Positions 1 through 6,193 of a stretch of 6,624 nt of DNA are shown one piece after another. The notes under the pieces are model-generated. The model did not search any database. It saw only the letters and a list, made by a program, of their open reading frames with translations, and was not told the origin of the DNA. The stretch lies in NCBI GenBank assembly GCA_016784265.1, contig JADHUZ010000078.1, positions 1 through 6,624 of the forward strand. The letters run 5' to 3'. A program made the translations under genes and the position numbers. The stretch is from Fidelibacterota bacterium (GTDB taxonomy: Bacteria > Fidelibacterota > BS150m-G59). How positions within the stretch are numbered: position 1 is the stretch's first letter; each line of letters starts with the position of its first letter.

Positions 1-452
1 GACAACCACGAACCAAATGGACCAAGTCGAAATTTGCTTGCTGTCAATTGATTGCCATTCTTTACAAATTTGTAGCCTGCTTTTTTGAGCGTTGTCTCAA
101 TATCTGCATTCGGTGATATTTCGGCAAAATATCGCATTTTTCTGATGCGCTCGGCATCGCGAAACCGCCGAAAACGAAACGATTGAAGCACCGTTTGAGT
201 CCGTTGAATCACACAGAAAAACACGGATGAAATTATCATCAAAAGAATCGTGTTATACCAAATCGATGAATACGGATCGTGCTGTTTTAAAAAATTATAT
301 GCCCAAGTTCCGCGCTCAAAAAAACTGGGATATTCGTTCATAAGCATTGCCAAAAGCGACAATGCACCCAAAATGATGAGCATTATCGTTGCAAATTTCA
401 TCGAAACCCAAATGTCCCAAACCTGCCTAAATATGTTTTTCTTTTCTTTCAA
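1..452 (-). CDS. resB: ResB-like cytochrome c biogenesis protein, N-terminal part, 3' end outside window
   Basis: An open frame without a stop runs from 452 to the left edge, giving 150 residues. Features match the N-terminus of ResB/Ccs1, the membrane partner of CcsA that handles haem and apocytochrome in system II cytochrome c maturation. A short basic N-terminus (KEKKNIFRQVWDIWVS) is followed by TM1 (about 18-38), an outside loop with FFERGTWAYNFLKQHDPYSS, and TM2 (about 64-84, ending FFCVIQRTQ). Then comes a strongly basic inside loop (FRFRRFRDAERIRKMRYF), a segment ADIETTLKKAGYKF, and RLGPFGSWLS, which in ResB leads into TM3. The positive-inside pattern fits. The TTG at 452 is chosen because it shares TTGA with the PHP stop, has GGAG 5 bases upstream, and includes the basic lead-in before TM1. 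An ATG at 401 would remove that lead-in. Most of the periplasmic domain is missing, so the family call is good but not certain. Confidence 0.78.
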   Translation of the reverse strand, partial: MKEKKNIFRQVWDIWVSMKFATIMLIILGALSLLAMLMNEYPSFFERGTWAYNFLKQHDPYSSIWYNTILLMIISSVFFCVIQRTQTVLQSFRFRRFRDAERIRKMRYFAEISPNADIETTLKKAGYKFVKNGNQLTASKFRLGPFGSWL

Positions 453-1294
453 TTATTCTCCGTTGTTTTGTTTTTTTTGTTTTCGGCGAGTTGCTCTAAT
501 TTCACCAATTCTTCCATCGAAATGAAATATGGACCGAAAGTCGGCTCGCCGCGTTTTTCGCCATGGCAATCCGAACCGCCAGAAATCAAAAGTCCAGTTT
601 GCTCTGCTCGCATTTTGAAATAATCCACTTGCACATCCCAATGTTTCGAGTGCATTGCCTCAACTGCATCCAAATCCCATTTCGCAAATTGTTCAATAAA
701 ATCATCCGCCCGACTAATTCCGGGATGCGCCAACGATGCAATTCCTCCCGCTTGATGGATCAATTCAATCGCATCTTTGACAGAAATTTTGTATTTCGGC
801 ACATACGCAGGCTTGCCCTCGGCGAGAAAACTATCAAACGCTTCTCTGACAGTCTTGCACACACCGACTTTAACCAACGCTTCAGCAACATGCGGTCGTC
901 CAACAGTTCTGCCCTTTACTCTTTTTCGAACATCTTCAAACGAAATTCTGATGCCAAGTTTATTCAGTTTTTCAACTATTTTTTCTCCACGTTCGTATCG
1001 TGCCGTGATAAATTTCTGCAATTCTGCATTGAGTTTCTCATTTTTCAAATCAAAAAAATAACCGAGAATGTGAATATCGTGATTTTGATAAATCGCTGAA
1101 AGTTCCACGCCAGAAACGACTTTTAAACCTGCTTCTTTTCCAATCCGAATCGCATCGGCAACGCCATCAATGCAATCGTGGTCAGTAATTGCGATAGCAG
1201 AAAATCCTGCCTGCGCGGCACGATTGATAACTTCTCCAACCTTCATCGTGCCGTCCGAATGAATTGTGTGTAAATGTAAATCTACTTTGCTCAT
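449..1294 (-). CDS. PHP-domain metal-dependent phosphoesterase (TrpH/YciV, RNase AM-like family)
   Basis: This cytoplasmic PHP-family hydrolase has 281 residues. Metal-ligand motifs appear in the expected order: DLHLHTIHSDG (His7, His9, Asp14), TDHD (37-40), SGVELSA (Glu64), IHILGYFF (His74), GRPHVAEAL (His133), SLAHPG (His189) and GGSDCHG (Asp241, His243), consistent with a full trinuclear centre. The insertion between the GVE and GRPH motifs and the YVPKYKISVKDAIELI stretch resemble the YciV/Cv1693 group. Members of that group hydrolyse 3',5'-nucleoside bisphosphates such as pAp or trim RNA 5' ends, but which activity applies here cannot be read from the sequence. The ATG at 1294 shares ATGA with the mutase stop and has GGAG 8 bases upstream, so it is preferred over an in-frame TTG at 1321. 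The C-terminus is a lysine/asparagine-rich tail coded by an A-rich stretch. Its link to the mutase is only positional. Confidence 0.9.
   Translation of the reverse strand: MSKVDLHLHTIHSDGTMKVGEVINRAAQAGFSAIAITDHDCIDGVADAIRIGKEAGLKVVSGVELSAIYQNHDIHILGYFFDLKNEKLNAELQKFITARYERGEKIVEKLNKLGIRISFEDVRKRVKGRTVGRPHVAEALVKVGVCKTVREAFDSFLAEGKPAYVPKYKISVKDAIELIHQAGGIASLAHPGISRADDFIEQFAKWDLDAVEAMHSKHWDVQVDYFKMRAEQTGLLISGGSDCHGEKRGEPTFGPYFISMEELVKLEQLAENKKNKTTENN
458..461 (-). promoter_or_regulatory. Ribosome-binding site of resB (GGAG), fixes the TTG start
   Basis: GGAG on the minus strand lies in the 3' end of the PHP gene, 5 bases before the TTG at 452. Together with the TTGA stop/start overlap it argues that the ResB-like protein starts at this TTG rather than at the ATG at 401. 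Confidence 0.7.
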
Positions 1295-2868
1295 ATCATC
1301 GGCTCCGTCCATTCGCCCCAAACAGTTTTCATCGTTTCGACAATTTCACCCATCGTTGCGTAGCGATGCGCCGCTTCGATGAGATGTGGCATTATATTTT
1401 CATCTGTTTCACACGCTGTTTTGAGTTTTTTGAGAGTTTCAGCAACAGCCAAATTATCTCTACTTTCACGGATATTTCGCAATTTTTCGCGTTGCATTTC
1501 TGCAACTTTTTCGTCAATTTCCAAAATCGGAATTTCAATATTTTCGTTTTCTTTCACGAAATCATTCACACCAACCATAATCCGCTGTTTTTCTTCAAGT
1601 AAATTATTTTGTCGCACCGCCGCATTTGCAATTTCTTGCTGAAACCAGCCTCGTTCAATCGCCGCAATCACACCGCCCATTTTCTCAACTTTCTCGAAAA
1701 TCTTCTCCGCCTCGGCTTCCATTCTATCCGTTAAATCTTCCACATAATACGAACCCGCTAGCGGATCAACTGTATTGGCAACACCCGTTTCAAATGCAAT
1801 TACCTGCTGTGTTCGCAATGCAATTTCGACTGCCTTTTCACTCGGAAGTGCGAGTGTTTCGTCCATCGAATTCGTATGTAAACTCTGCGTCCCACCCAAA
1901 ACTGCCGAAAGTGCTTGAATTGCCGTTCGCGCGATATTATTTTCCGGTTGTTGCGCCGAAAGCGAACATCCAGCCGTTTGAGAATGAAATCGTAATTTCA
2001 TCGAGCGTTCGTCTTTTGCACCATATTTGTTTTTCATTCGTTTTGCCCAAATTCTCCGTGCAGCACGATATTTCGCAATTTCTTCGAAAAAATCTGAATG
2101 CGCATTGAAAAAATGTGACAATCGTGGTGCAAATTCATCCACATCCATTCCGCGTTCCAAACACGCCTCGACATAGGCAAATCCGTCGCCGAGCGTGAAT
2201 GCCAATTCCTGCACTGCCGTCGAACCCGCCTCGCGAATGTGATAGCCACTAATCGAAACTGTGTTCCATTTCGGCGTGTGTTTTGTTGCGTATTCCACGC
2301 CATCGACAAAGACGCGCATCGAAGGTTTTGGCGGAAAAATCCACTCTTTTTGTGCAATGTATTCTTTCAGAATATCATTCTGTGTTGTGCCGTTGAGTTT
2401 GGAAATATCCGCACCCTGATTCTGTGCCGCCGCTACATAAAATGCCCAAATTATCATCGCGGGACCATTTATTGTCATCGAAGTTGAAATTTCCTCCATC
2501 TGAATTCCATCAAACAGCGTTTCCATATCGGCAAGCGACGAAATTGCCACACCGCATTTTCCCACTTCACCTTCGGCAAAGTCGTGGTCAGAATCGTAGC
2601 CCATCAAAGTCGGCATATCAAAAGCGACAGAAAGCCCCGTTTGCCCGCGTTCGAGCAAAAATTTGAATCGGCTGTTTGTATCTTCTGGCGAACCGAAACC
2701 CGCAAATTGTCGCATCGTCCAAAGTCGCCTGCGATATTGCACAGGATGAATTCCACGAGTAAATGGAAATTCGCCCGGCTTTTCTTCGTTCTGTTTTTCA
2801 GACGGAAAATAACAATCGTCATTTTTCAATCCACCCAAAGTGTCAAAATTATAATTTCGTGTTTTCAT
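1291..2868 (-). CDS. icmA: Isobutyryl-CoA-mutase-like large subunit (B12-dependent acyl-CoA mutase, methylmalonyl-CoA mutase family)
   Basis: This is the TIM-barrel substrate-binding subunit of an adenosylcobalamin-dependent acyl-CoA mutase, 525 residues from the ATG at 2868. Family landmarks are PGEFPFTRGIHP, LWTMRQFAGFG, GLSVAFDMPTLMGYDSD, GTTQNDILKEYIAQKEW, SISGYHIREAG (His210, equivalent to P. shermanii MCM His244), AQQPENN and GGTQSLHTNSMDETLALPSE. Methylmalonyl-CoA mutase reads the substrate carboxylate with Tyr89 and Arg207; here these positions are Phe55 and Gln173, the pair found in isobutyryl-CoA mutase IcmA (Phe80/Gln198). I therefore infer isobutyryl-CoA to n-butyryl-CoA isomerisation. 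Pipelines would probably call it methylmalonyl-CoA mutase. The N-terminus is about 25-35 residues shorter than in those relatives. It has no C-terminal B12 domain, so a separate small subunit is needed and none is in the window. An alternative TTG start at 2880 adds four residues; the ATG has GGA 7 bases upstream and sits 4 bases after the dxs stop. Confidence 0.85.
   Translation of the reverse strand: MKTRNYNFDTLGGLKNDDCYFPSEKQNEEKPGEFPFTRGIHPVQYRRRLWTMRQFAGFGSPEDTNSRFKFLLERGQTGLSVAFDMPTLMGYDSDHDFAEGEVGKCGVAISSLADMETLFDGIQMEEISTSMTINGPAMIIWAFYVAAAQNQGADISKLNGTTQNDILKEYIAQKEWIFPPKPSMRVFVDGVEYATKHTPKWNTVSISGYHIREAGSTAVQELAFTLGDGFAYVEACLERGMDVDEFAPRLSHFFNAHSDFFEEIAKYRAARRIWAKRMKNKYGAKDERSMKLRFHSQTAGCSLSAQQPENNIARTAIQALSAVLGGTQSLHTNSMDETLALPSEKAVEIALRTQQVIAFETGVANTVDPLAGSYYVEDLTDRMEAEAEKIFEKVEKMGGVIAAIERGWFQQEIANAAVRQNNLLEEKQRIMVGVNDFVKENENIEIPILEIDEKVAEMQREKLRNIRESRDNLAVAETLKKLKTACETDENIMPHLIEAAHRYATMGEIVETMKTVWGEWTEPMI
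1303..1306 (-). promoter_or_regulatory. Ribosome-binding site of the PHP gene (GGAG), fixes the ATG start
   Basis: GGAG on the minus strand, inside the last codons of the mutase gene, lies 8 bases before the ATG at 1294. It rules in favour of this ATG over the longer TTG start at 1321. Confidence 0.75.
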
Positions 2869-2872
2869 TTTT

Positions 2873-4714
2873 TTATCCAATTTTCTCTGCTATTTTTTTC
2901 GCTTCCAATCCGCAAATTTCCAGTAATTTTTGGCGTTTTCCGTGTGTTACAAAATCATCTGGAAGTGAAATGATTTCTACTTTTGCCGATTGACACAACG
3001 AATGGACACGCTCACCAAATCCACCACGACGCACATTTTCTTCTATTGTTACGATTTGCGAAAATTTTTCATCCAATTCAGCGAGCATTGTTTCATCCAG
3101 CGGACTCACAAAACGGCAATTCACAACCGTCGCCGAAACGCCAGATTTTGCCAACAAATTCGCAGTTTGCATAGCAACTTCCGTCATCGCACCAACTCCC
3201 AAAATCGCCAAGTTTTCGCCCGTTCGCAACATTTCCCATTTGCCAATTTCAATTTTTTGCGGTATTTTTTCTGGATTCCAAGCAATGCAATCATCTTTTG
3301 GATAACGAATTGCAAATGGAAATTCCGAGTGAATCGCAGTTTCTAGCAAATCCATCAATTCATCGCCATCTTTCGGTGCGGAAACAATCAAATTCGGAAT
3401 TTGCGAAAGAAAAGACAAATCAAACGCACCGTGATGCGTCGGTCCATCTTCGCCGACAAGTCCAGCGCGGTCAATCGCAAAAATCACGGGCAATTTTTGC
3501 AAGGCGATATCGTGTAAAACTTGGTCAAATCCTCGTTGTAAAAATGTCGAATAAATCGCCAAAACTGGTCGCAAACCCTCTGCCGCCAAGCCGCCGGCAA
3601 AAGTTACCGCGTGCTCCTCTGCGATGCCGACATCAAAAAATCGCTTCGGAAATTGTTTTGCGAAATCCTGCAATCCGCTTCCCGTGCACATCGCTGGCGT
3701 AATTGCCACTAATTTATTGTTATTCTGTGCCTGCTTTATCAGAGAATTGCCCAAAACTTTCAAATATGGTGTTTCGATTTTTTCTTCTGTCTCGCCTGTT
3801 GTTTTCGCAGGTGCAATTCCGTGATACTGAACAGGATTTTCCTCTGCATCCGTCAACCCTTTGCCTTTTTTTGTCAAAATGTGCAGGACAATCGGCGTTT
3901 TGATTCGCTTGATATTTTCCAAAGTTTTAAGCAATTCGTCCAAATCGTTGCCATCAATTGGCCCGAAATATCGCAAGCCAAGTTCCTCGAACAAAACACC
4001 GGGAGTAAGCAAAGTTTTCAGGCTTTCCTCGACTTTTCGCAAACCTCGTCGCAAAAATCCAGATTTCGGCAATTTACCAGAAAAATCCCACACATCGTTT
4101 CGCAAACGATTCCATTTTGGATTCGTAACTAATCTCGTGAGATAATGCGAAATTCCACCAACATTCGGAGAAATTGACATTTCATTATCATTGAGAATTG
4201 TCAAAAATTGCGTTTTCGTTGTGCCAACATTATTCAAAGCTTCATAAGCCATTCCGCCGGTGAGTGCGCCATCACCGAGAATCGCAACCACATTGTGATT
4301 TTCGCCCAAAATATCGCGCGCACTGCTCAACCCAAATGCCGCAGAAACAGCAGTGCTCGCATGACCGGCGCCAAACGCATCGTGGTGGTTTTCGTCGCGT
4401 TTCAAAAATCCAGAAATTCCGCCAAACTGTCGAATCGTATCAAGTTCATCGCGCCGCCCTGTCAAAATTTTATGCGCATACGCTTGATGACCGACATCCC
4501 AAACCAACTTGTCATTCGGCGAATCATAGAGATAATGCAAAGCGACAGAAAGTTCAACCACGCCGAGCGTGCTCGCCAAATGACCACCCGATTTTTCGAT
4601 TTTGGTGATGATAAATTCGCGTAATTCCGAGCAAACGGATTTCAACTGATTTCGTGGGATTTTCTTCAAATCCGCCGGTGAATTGATGCTTTTCAGCAAT
4701 GGGAATTTATCCAA
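2873..4714 (-). CDS. dxs: 1-deoxy-D-xylulose-5-phosphate synthase
   Basis: Dxs is the thiamine-diphosphate and Mg2+-dependent transketolase-like enzyme that condenses pyruvate with glyceraldehyde 3-phosphate to DXP, the first and usually flux-controlling step of the MEP pathway. It has 613 residues, close to the usual 620. Seen in order: GGHLAS with His45 (E. coli His49), the GHQAYAHKILTGRRD block (75-89), the ThDP/Mg motif GDGALTGGMAYEALNN (147-162), LNDNEMSISPNVGG, FDVGIAEEHAVTFAGG with catalytic Glu366 (E. coli Glu370), DRAGLVGEDGPTHHGAFDLS, and a C-terminal transketolase domain ending in LEAKKIAEKIG. I chose the TTG start at 4714-4712 because GGAG lies 7 bases upstream, the resulting N-terminus fits the family, and no ATG is nearby. 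It overlaps pdxT by 8 bases. DXP also feeds thiamine synthesis, but with PdxST present it is probably not needed here for PLP. Confidence 0.97.
   Translation of the reverse strand: MDKFPLLKSINSPADLKKIPRNQLKSVCSELREFIITKIEKSGGHLASTLGVVELSVALHYLYDSPNDKLVWDVGHQAYAHKILTGRRDELDTIRQFGGISGFLKRDENHHDAFGAGHASTAVSAAFGLSSARDILGENHNVVAILGDGALTGGMAYEALNNVGTTKTQFLTILNDNEMSISPNVGGISHYLTRLVTNPKWNRLRNDVWDFSGKLPKSGFLRRGLRKVEESLKTLLTPGVLFEELGLRYFGPIDGNDLDELLKTLENIKRIKTPIVLHILTKKGKGLTDAEENPVQYHGIAPAKTTGETEEKIETPYLKVLGNSLIKQAQNNNKLVAITPAMCTGSGLQDFAKQFPKRFFDVGIAEEHAVTFAGGLAAEGLRPVLAIYSTFLQRGFDQVLHDIALQKLPVIFAIDRAGLVGEDGPTHHGAFDLSFLSQIPNLIVSAPKDGDELMDLLETAIHSEFPFAIRYPKDDCIAWNPEKIPQKIEIGKWEMLRTGENLAILGVGAMTEVAMQTANLLAKSGVSATVVNCRFVSPLDETMLAELDEKFSQIVTIEENVRRGGFGERVHSLCQSAKVEIISLPDDFVTHGKRQKLLEICGLEAKKIAEKIG
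2876..2878 (-). promoter_or_regulatory. Weak ribosome-binding site of the mutase gene (GGA)
   Basis: GGA overlaps the final Gly codon of dxs, 7 bases upstream of the ATG at 2868. It is short but well placed. The competing TTG start at 2880 has only GAG about 4 bases upstream, which is too close, so ATG is preferred. Confidence 0.45.
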
Positions 4715-5267
4715 AATATTTCTCCAGCCAGTATTTTTGAATCACTGAATGTTCGGATAATTCAGGATGAAAAGTTGAAGCTAAAATATTATCTTGCTCA
4801 ATCAAAACAGGCTCGTTTTCTATTTTTGCTAAAACTGTTACTAATTTTCCGATTTCAGAAATTTTGGGTGCACGAATAAACACGGCTTCGAGGGATTTTC
4901 CCAAAAAATCAATCTCCGAAATGAACGAATGAACTTGTCTGCCCCAGCCATTTCGTTTGACTGAAATATCGAGTTTCGCAAATTTTGTTGGAATGTCATT
5001 CAAAATAGTTTTCGCAAGCAAAACAACACCCGCACAAGTCGCAAAAATTGGTTTCTTTTGAACGAAATCGGTGAGCGCATTCGTCAAATTAGAAAACTCA
5101 ATCATCATTTTCATTGTTGAAGATTCTCCACCCGGAAACACGAGTCCATCGCATTTTGACAAATCATCTGAATTTTTCACCAAAATAATTTCTGCGTTCA
5201 ACTTTTTGAAAACAGAAGCATGTTTTTCAACATCACCTTGTAAATTCAAAATCCCAATTATTCTCAT
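4707..5267 (-). CDS. pdxT: Pyridoxal 5'-phosphate synthase glutaminase subunit PdxT
   Basis: PdxT is a class I (triad) glutamine amidotransferase that hydrolyses glutamine and channels ammonia into the PdxS barrel. The protein has 186 residues, slightly shorter than the roughly 196 of B. subtilis. It shows the start IIGILNLQGD, the oxyanion motif PGGESSTM (45-52), the nucleophile Cys78 in ATCAGVVLLAK, and the triad His167 and Glu169 in FHPEL. The family motif RNxFGRQ reads RNGWGRQ (105-111), with Trp for the usual Phe; this lies near the glutamine pocket and is a small oddity. The start is the ATG that gives the family-standard N-terminus. No convincing Shine-Dalgarno sequence precedes it, unlike most genes here: the upstream spacer is instead a heptanucleotide repeat. 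The last codons overlap the TTG start of dxs by 8 bases. Confidence 0.97.
   Translation of the reverse strand: MRIIGILNLQGDVEKHASVFKKLNAEIILVKNSDDLSKCDGLVFPGGESSTMKMMIEFSNLTNALTDFVQKKPIFATCAGVVLLAKTILNDIPTKFAKLDISVKRNGWGRQVHSFISEIDFLGKSLEAVFIRAPKISEIGKLVTVLAKIENEPVLIEQDNILASTFHPELSEHSVIQKYWLEKYFG
4722..4725 (-). promoter_or_regulatory. Ribosome-binding site of dxs (GGAG), fixes the TTG start
   Basis: GGAG on the minus strand lies within the 3' end of pdxT, 7 bases before the TTG at 4714. This spacing decides for TTG as the dxs start. Confidence 0.75.
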
Positions 5268-5306
5268 TCTTCAATCGCCATTCACCATTCAACGCTCACA
5301 ACTCGT
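5265..5306. repeat. Degenerate heptanucleotide tandem repeat in the pdxS-pdxT spacer
   Basis: On the plus strand, six consecutive 7-base units fill the spacer: CATTCTT, CAATCGC, CATTCAC, CATTCAA, CGCTCAC and AACTCGT. All share TC at positions 4-5, and the first four begin with CA. The array covers the pdxT start codon (CAT at 5265-5267 is the complement of ATG) and ends at the pdxS stop. On the transcribed strand it reads as GAATG-like units. It takes the place where a pdxT ribosome-binding site would be expected. It may be a short heptad repeat of the kind seen between genes in some cyanobacteria and other bacteria, or a chance product of low-complexity sequence. Confidence 0.5.
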
Positions 5307-6193
5307 TACCAGCCTCGTTTGGCTAATCTTTCTTCTTCTGGAATTTCAGAAAGTTCCAAACCGGCCATCGCAGATTGCAAACCACTCGAAACTTCGGCTA
5401 CGATTTTCGGGTCATTAAAATGTGCTGTTGCTTTGACGATTGCATTTGCGCGAACCGCCGGATCTTCGGATTTGAAAATTCCCGAACCGACAAACACAGT
5501 TTCTGCGCCGAGTTGCATCATTAACGCCGCATCAGCTGGCGTTGCAATGCCACCTGCTGCAAAATTCGGCACCGGCAATTTTCCTGCTTTCGCCACTTGT
5601 TCCACAATCGAAAATGGTGCACCCATATTTTTCGCCGCCGCCATCAATTCCTCGTGATCCATCACGGTAAGTTGACGAATTTCCGCATTCAATTGTCGCA
5701 TATGCCGAACTGCTTCAACGATATTTCCGCTTCCCGCTTCGCCTTTGGTGCGTATCAATGCGGCACCTTCACCGATTCGACGCAACGCCTCGCCCAAATT
5801 TCGTGCACCGCAAACAAACGGCACTTTGAACGGATGTTTGTCAATATGATTCGCCTCATCGGCTGGCGTGAGCACCTCGCTTTCGTCAATAAAATCCACT
5901 TCCAACGATTCCAAAATCTGTGCTTCCGCAAAATGTCCAATTCGGCATTTCGCCATCACAGGAATTTTTACCATTTTTTGAATTTCCTGAATCATTTTCG
6001 GGTCAGACATCCTAGCCACACCGCCATCTTTGCGAATATCTGCTGGCACGCGTTCGAGCGCCATCACAGCCACCGCACCAGCATCTTCGGCGATTTTCGC
6101 TTGCTCGGCATTCGTAACATCCATTATCACGCCACCTTTGAGCATCTCTGCCAAACCAAGTTTGACTTCAAAATTTCCTGTCTTTTTGTTCAT
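5306..6193 (-). CDS. pdxS: Pyridoxal 5'-phosphate synthase lyase subunit PdxS
   Basis: PdxS is the (beta/alpha)8-barrel synthase subunit of the DXP-independent vitamin B6 route. It builds PLP from ribose 5-phosphate, glyceraldehyde 3-phosphate and ammonia delivered by PdxT, in a cytoplasmic 12+12 complex. The 295-residue length is normal for the family. Visible catalytic features are Asp25 in GGVIMDV, Lys82 in MAKCRIGHF (B. subtilis Lys81, which forms the Schiff base with ribose 5-phosphate) and Lys150 in [11 protein letters not shown] (B. subtilis Lys149, the second, swinging lysine). The offset of one residue is constant, so the alignment has no gaps there. [19 protein letters not shown] and [13 protein letters not shown] form the C-terminal phosphate site. 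The ATG shares bases with the ispH stop and has GAGGAA 8 bases upstream. PdxT follows after 38 bp, as expected for its obligate partner. The gene looks intact and ordinary. Confidence 0.98.
   Translation of the reverse strand: MNKKTGNFEVKLGLAEMLKGGVIMDVTNAEQAKIAEDAGAVAVMALERVPADIRKDGGVARMSDPKMIQEIQKMVKIPVMAKCRIGHFAEAQILESLEVDFIDESEVLTPADEANHIDKHPFKVPFVCGARNLGEALRRIGEGAALIRTKGEAGSGNIVEAVRHMRQLNAEIRQLTVMDHEELMAAAKNMGAPFSIVEQVAKAGKLPVPNFAAGGIATPADAALMMQLGAETVFVGSGIFKSEDPAVRANAIVKATAHFNDPKIVAEVSSGLQSAMAGLELSEIPEEERLAKRGW

Noticed and set aside
471..478. Run of eight A (minus strand) as a phase-variable slippage site in the PHP gene
   Set aside because: It falls in the last codons, after all catalytic motifs. 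A shift there would hardly change the enzyme, though it could disturb coupling to resB; there is no evidence for variation.
461..480. T-rich stretch on the plus strand that might be a terminator
   Set aside because: On the transcribed strand it is A-rich coding sequence for the Lys/Asn tail of the PHP protein, with no stem before it, and translation continues into resB.
250..525. A 91-codon plus-strand open frame near the left end
   Set aside because: It is opposite the ResB-like frame and the 3' end of the PHP gene; the hydrophobic stretch it encodes is the complement of the A-rich tail.
1295..1321. A longer PHP protein starting at TTG 1321
   Set aside because: It would add nine residues before MSKVDLHLH and overlap the mutase further, while the ATG at 1294 has GGAG at 8 bases and the standard family N-terminus.
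1291..2868. Labelling the mutase as methylmalonyl-CoA mutase or 2-hydroxyisobutyryl-CoA mutase
   Set aside because: The carboxylate-reading Tyr and Arg of methylmalonyl-CoA mutase are replaced by Phe and Gln, and the Ile/Asp pair of the hydroxyisobutyryl enzyme is absent (Phe, and Ala in SVAFD).
5268..5305. An internal promoter or PLP/thiamine-type riboswitch in the pdxS-pdxT spacer
   Set aside because: Thirty-eight bases is too short for a known riboswitch, and I see no convincing -35/-10 pair or stable stem on the minus strand.
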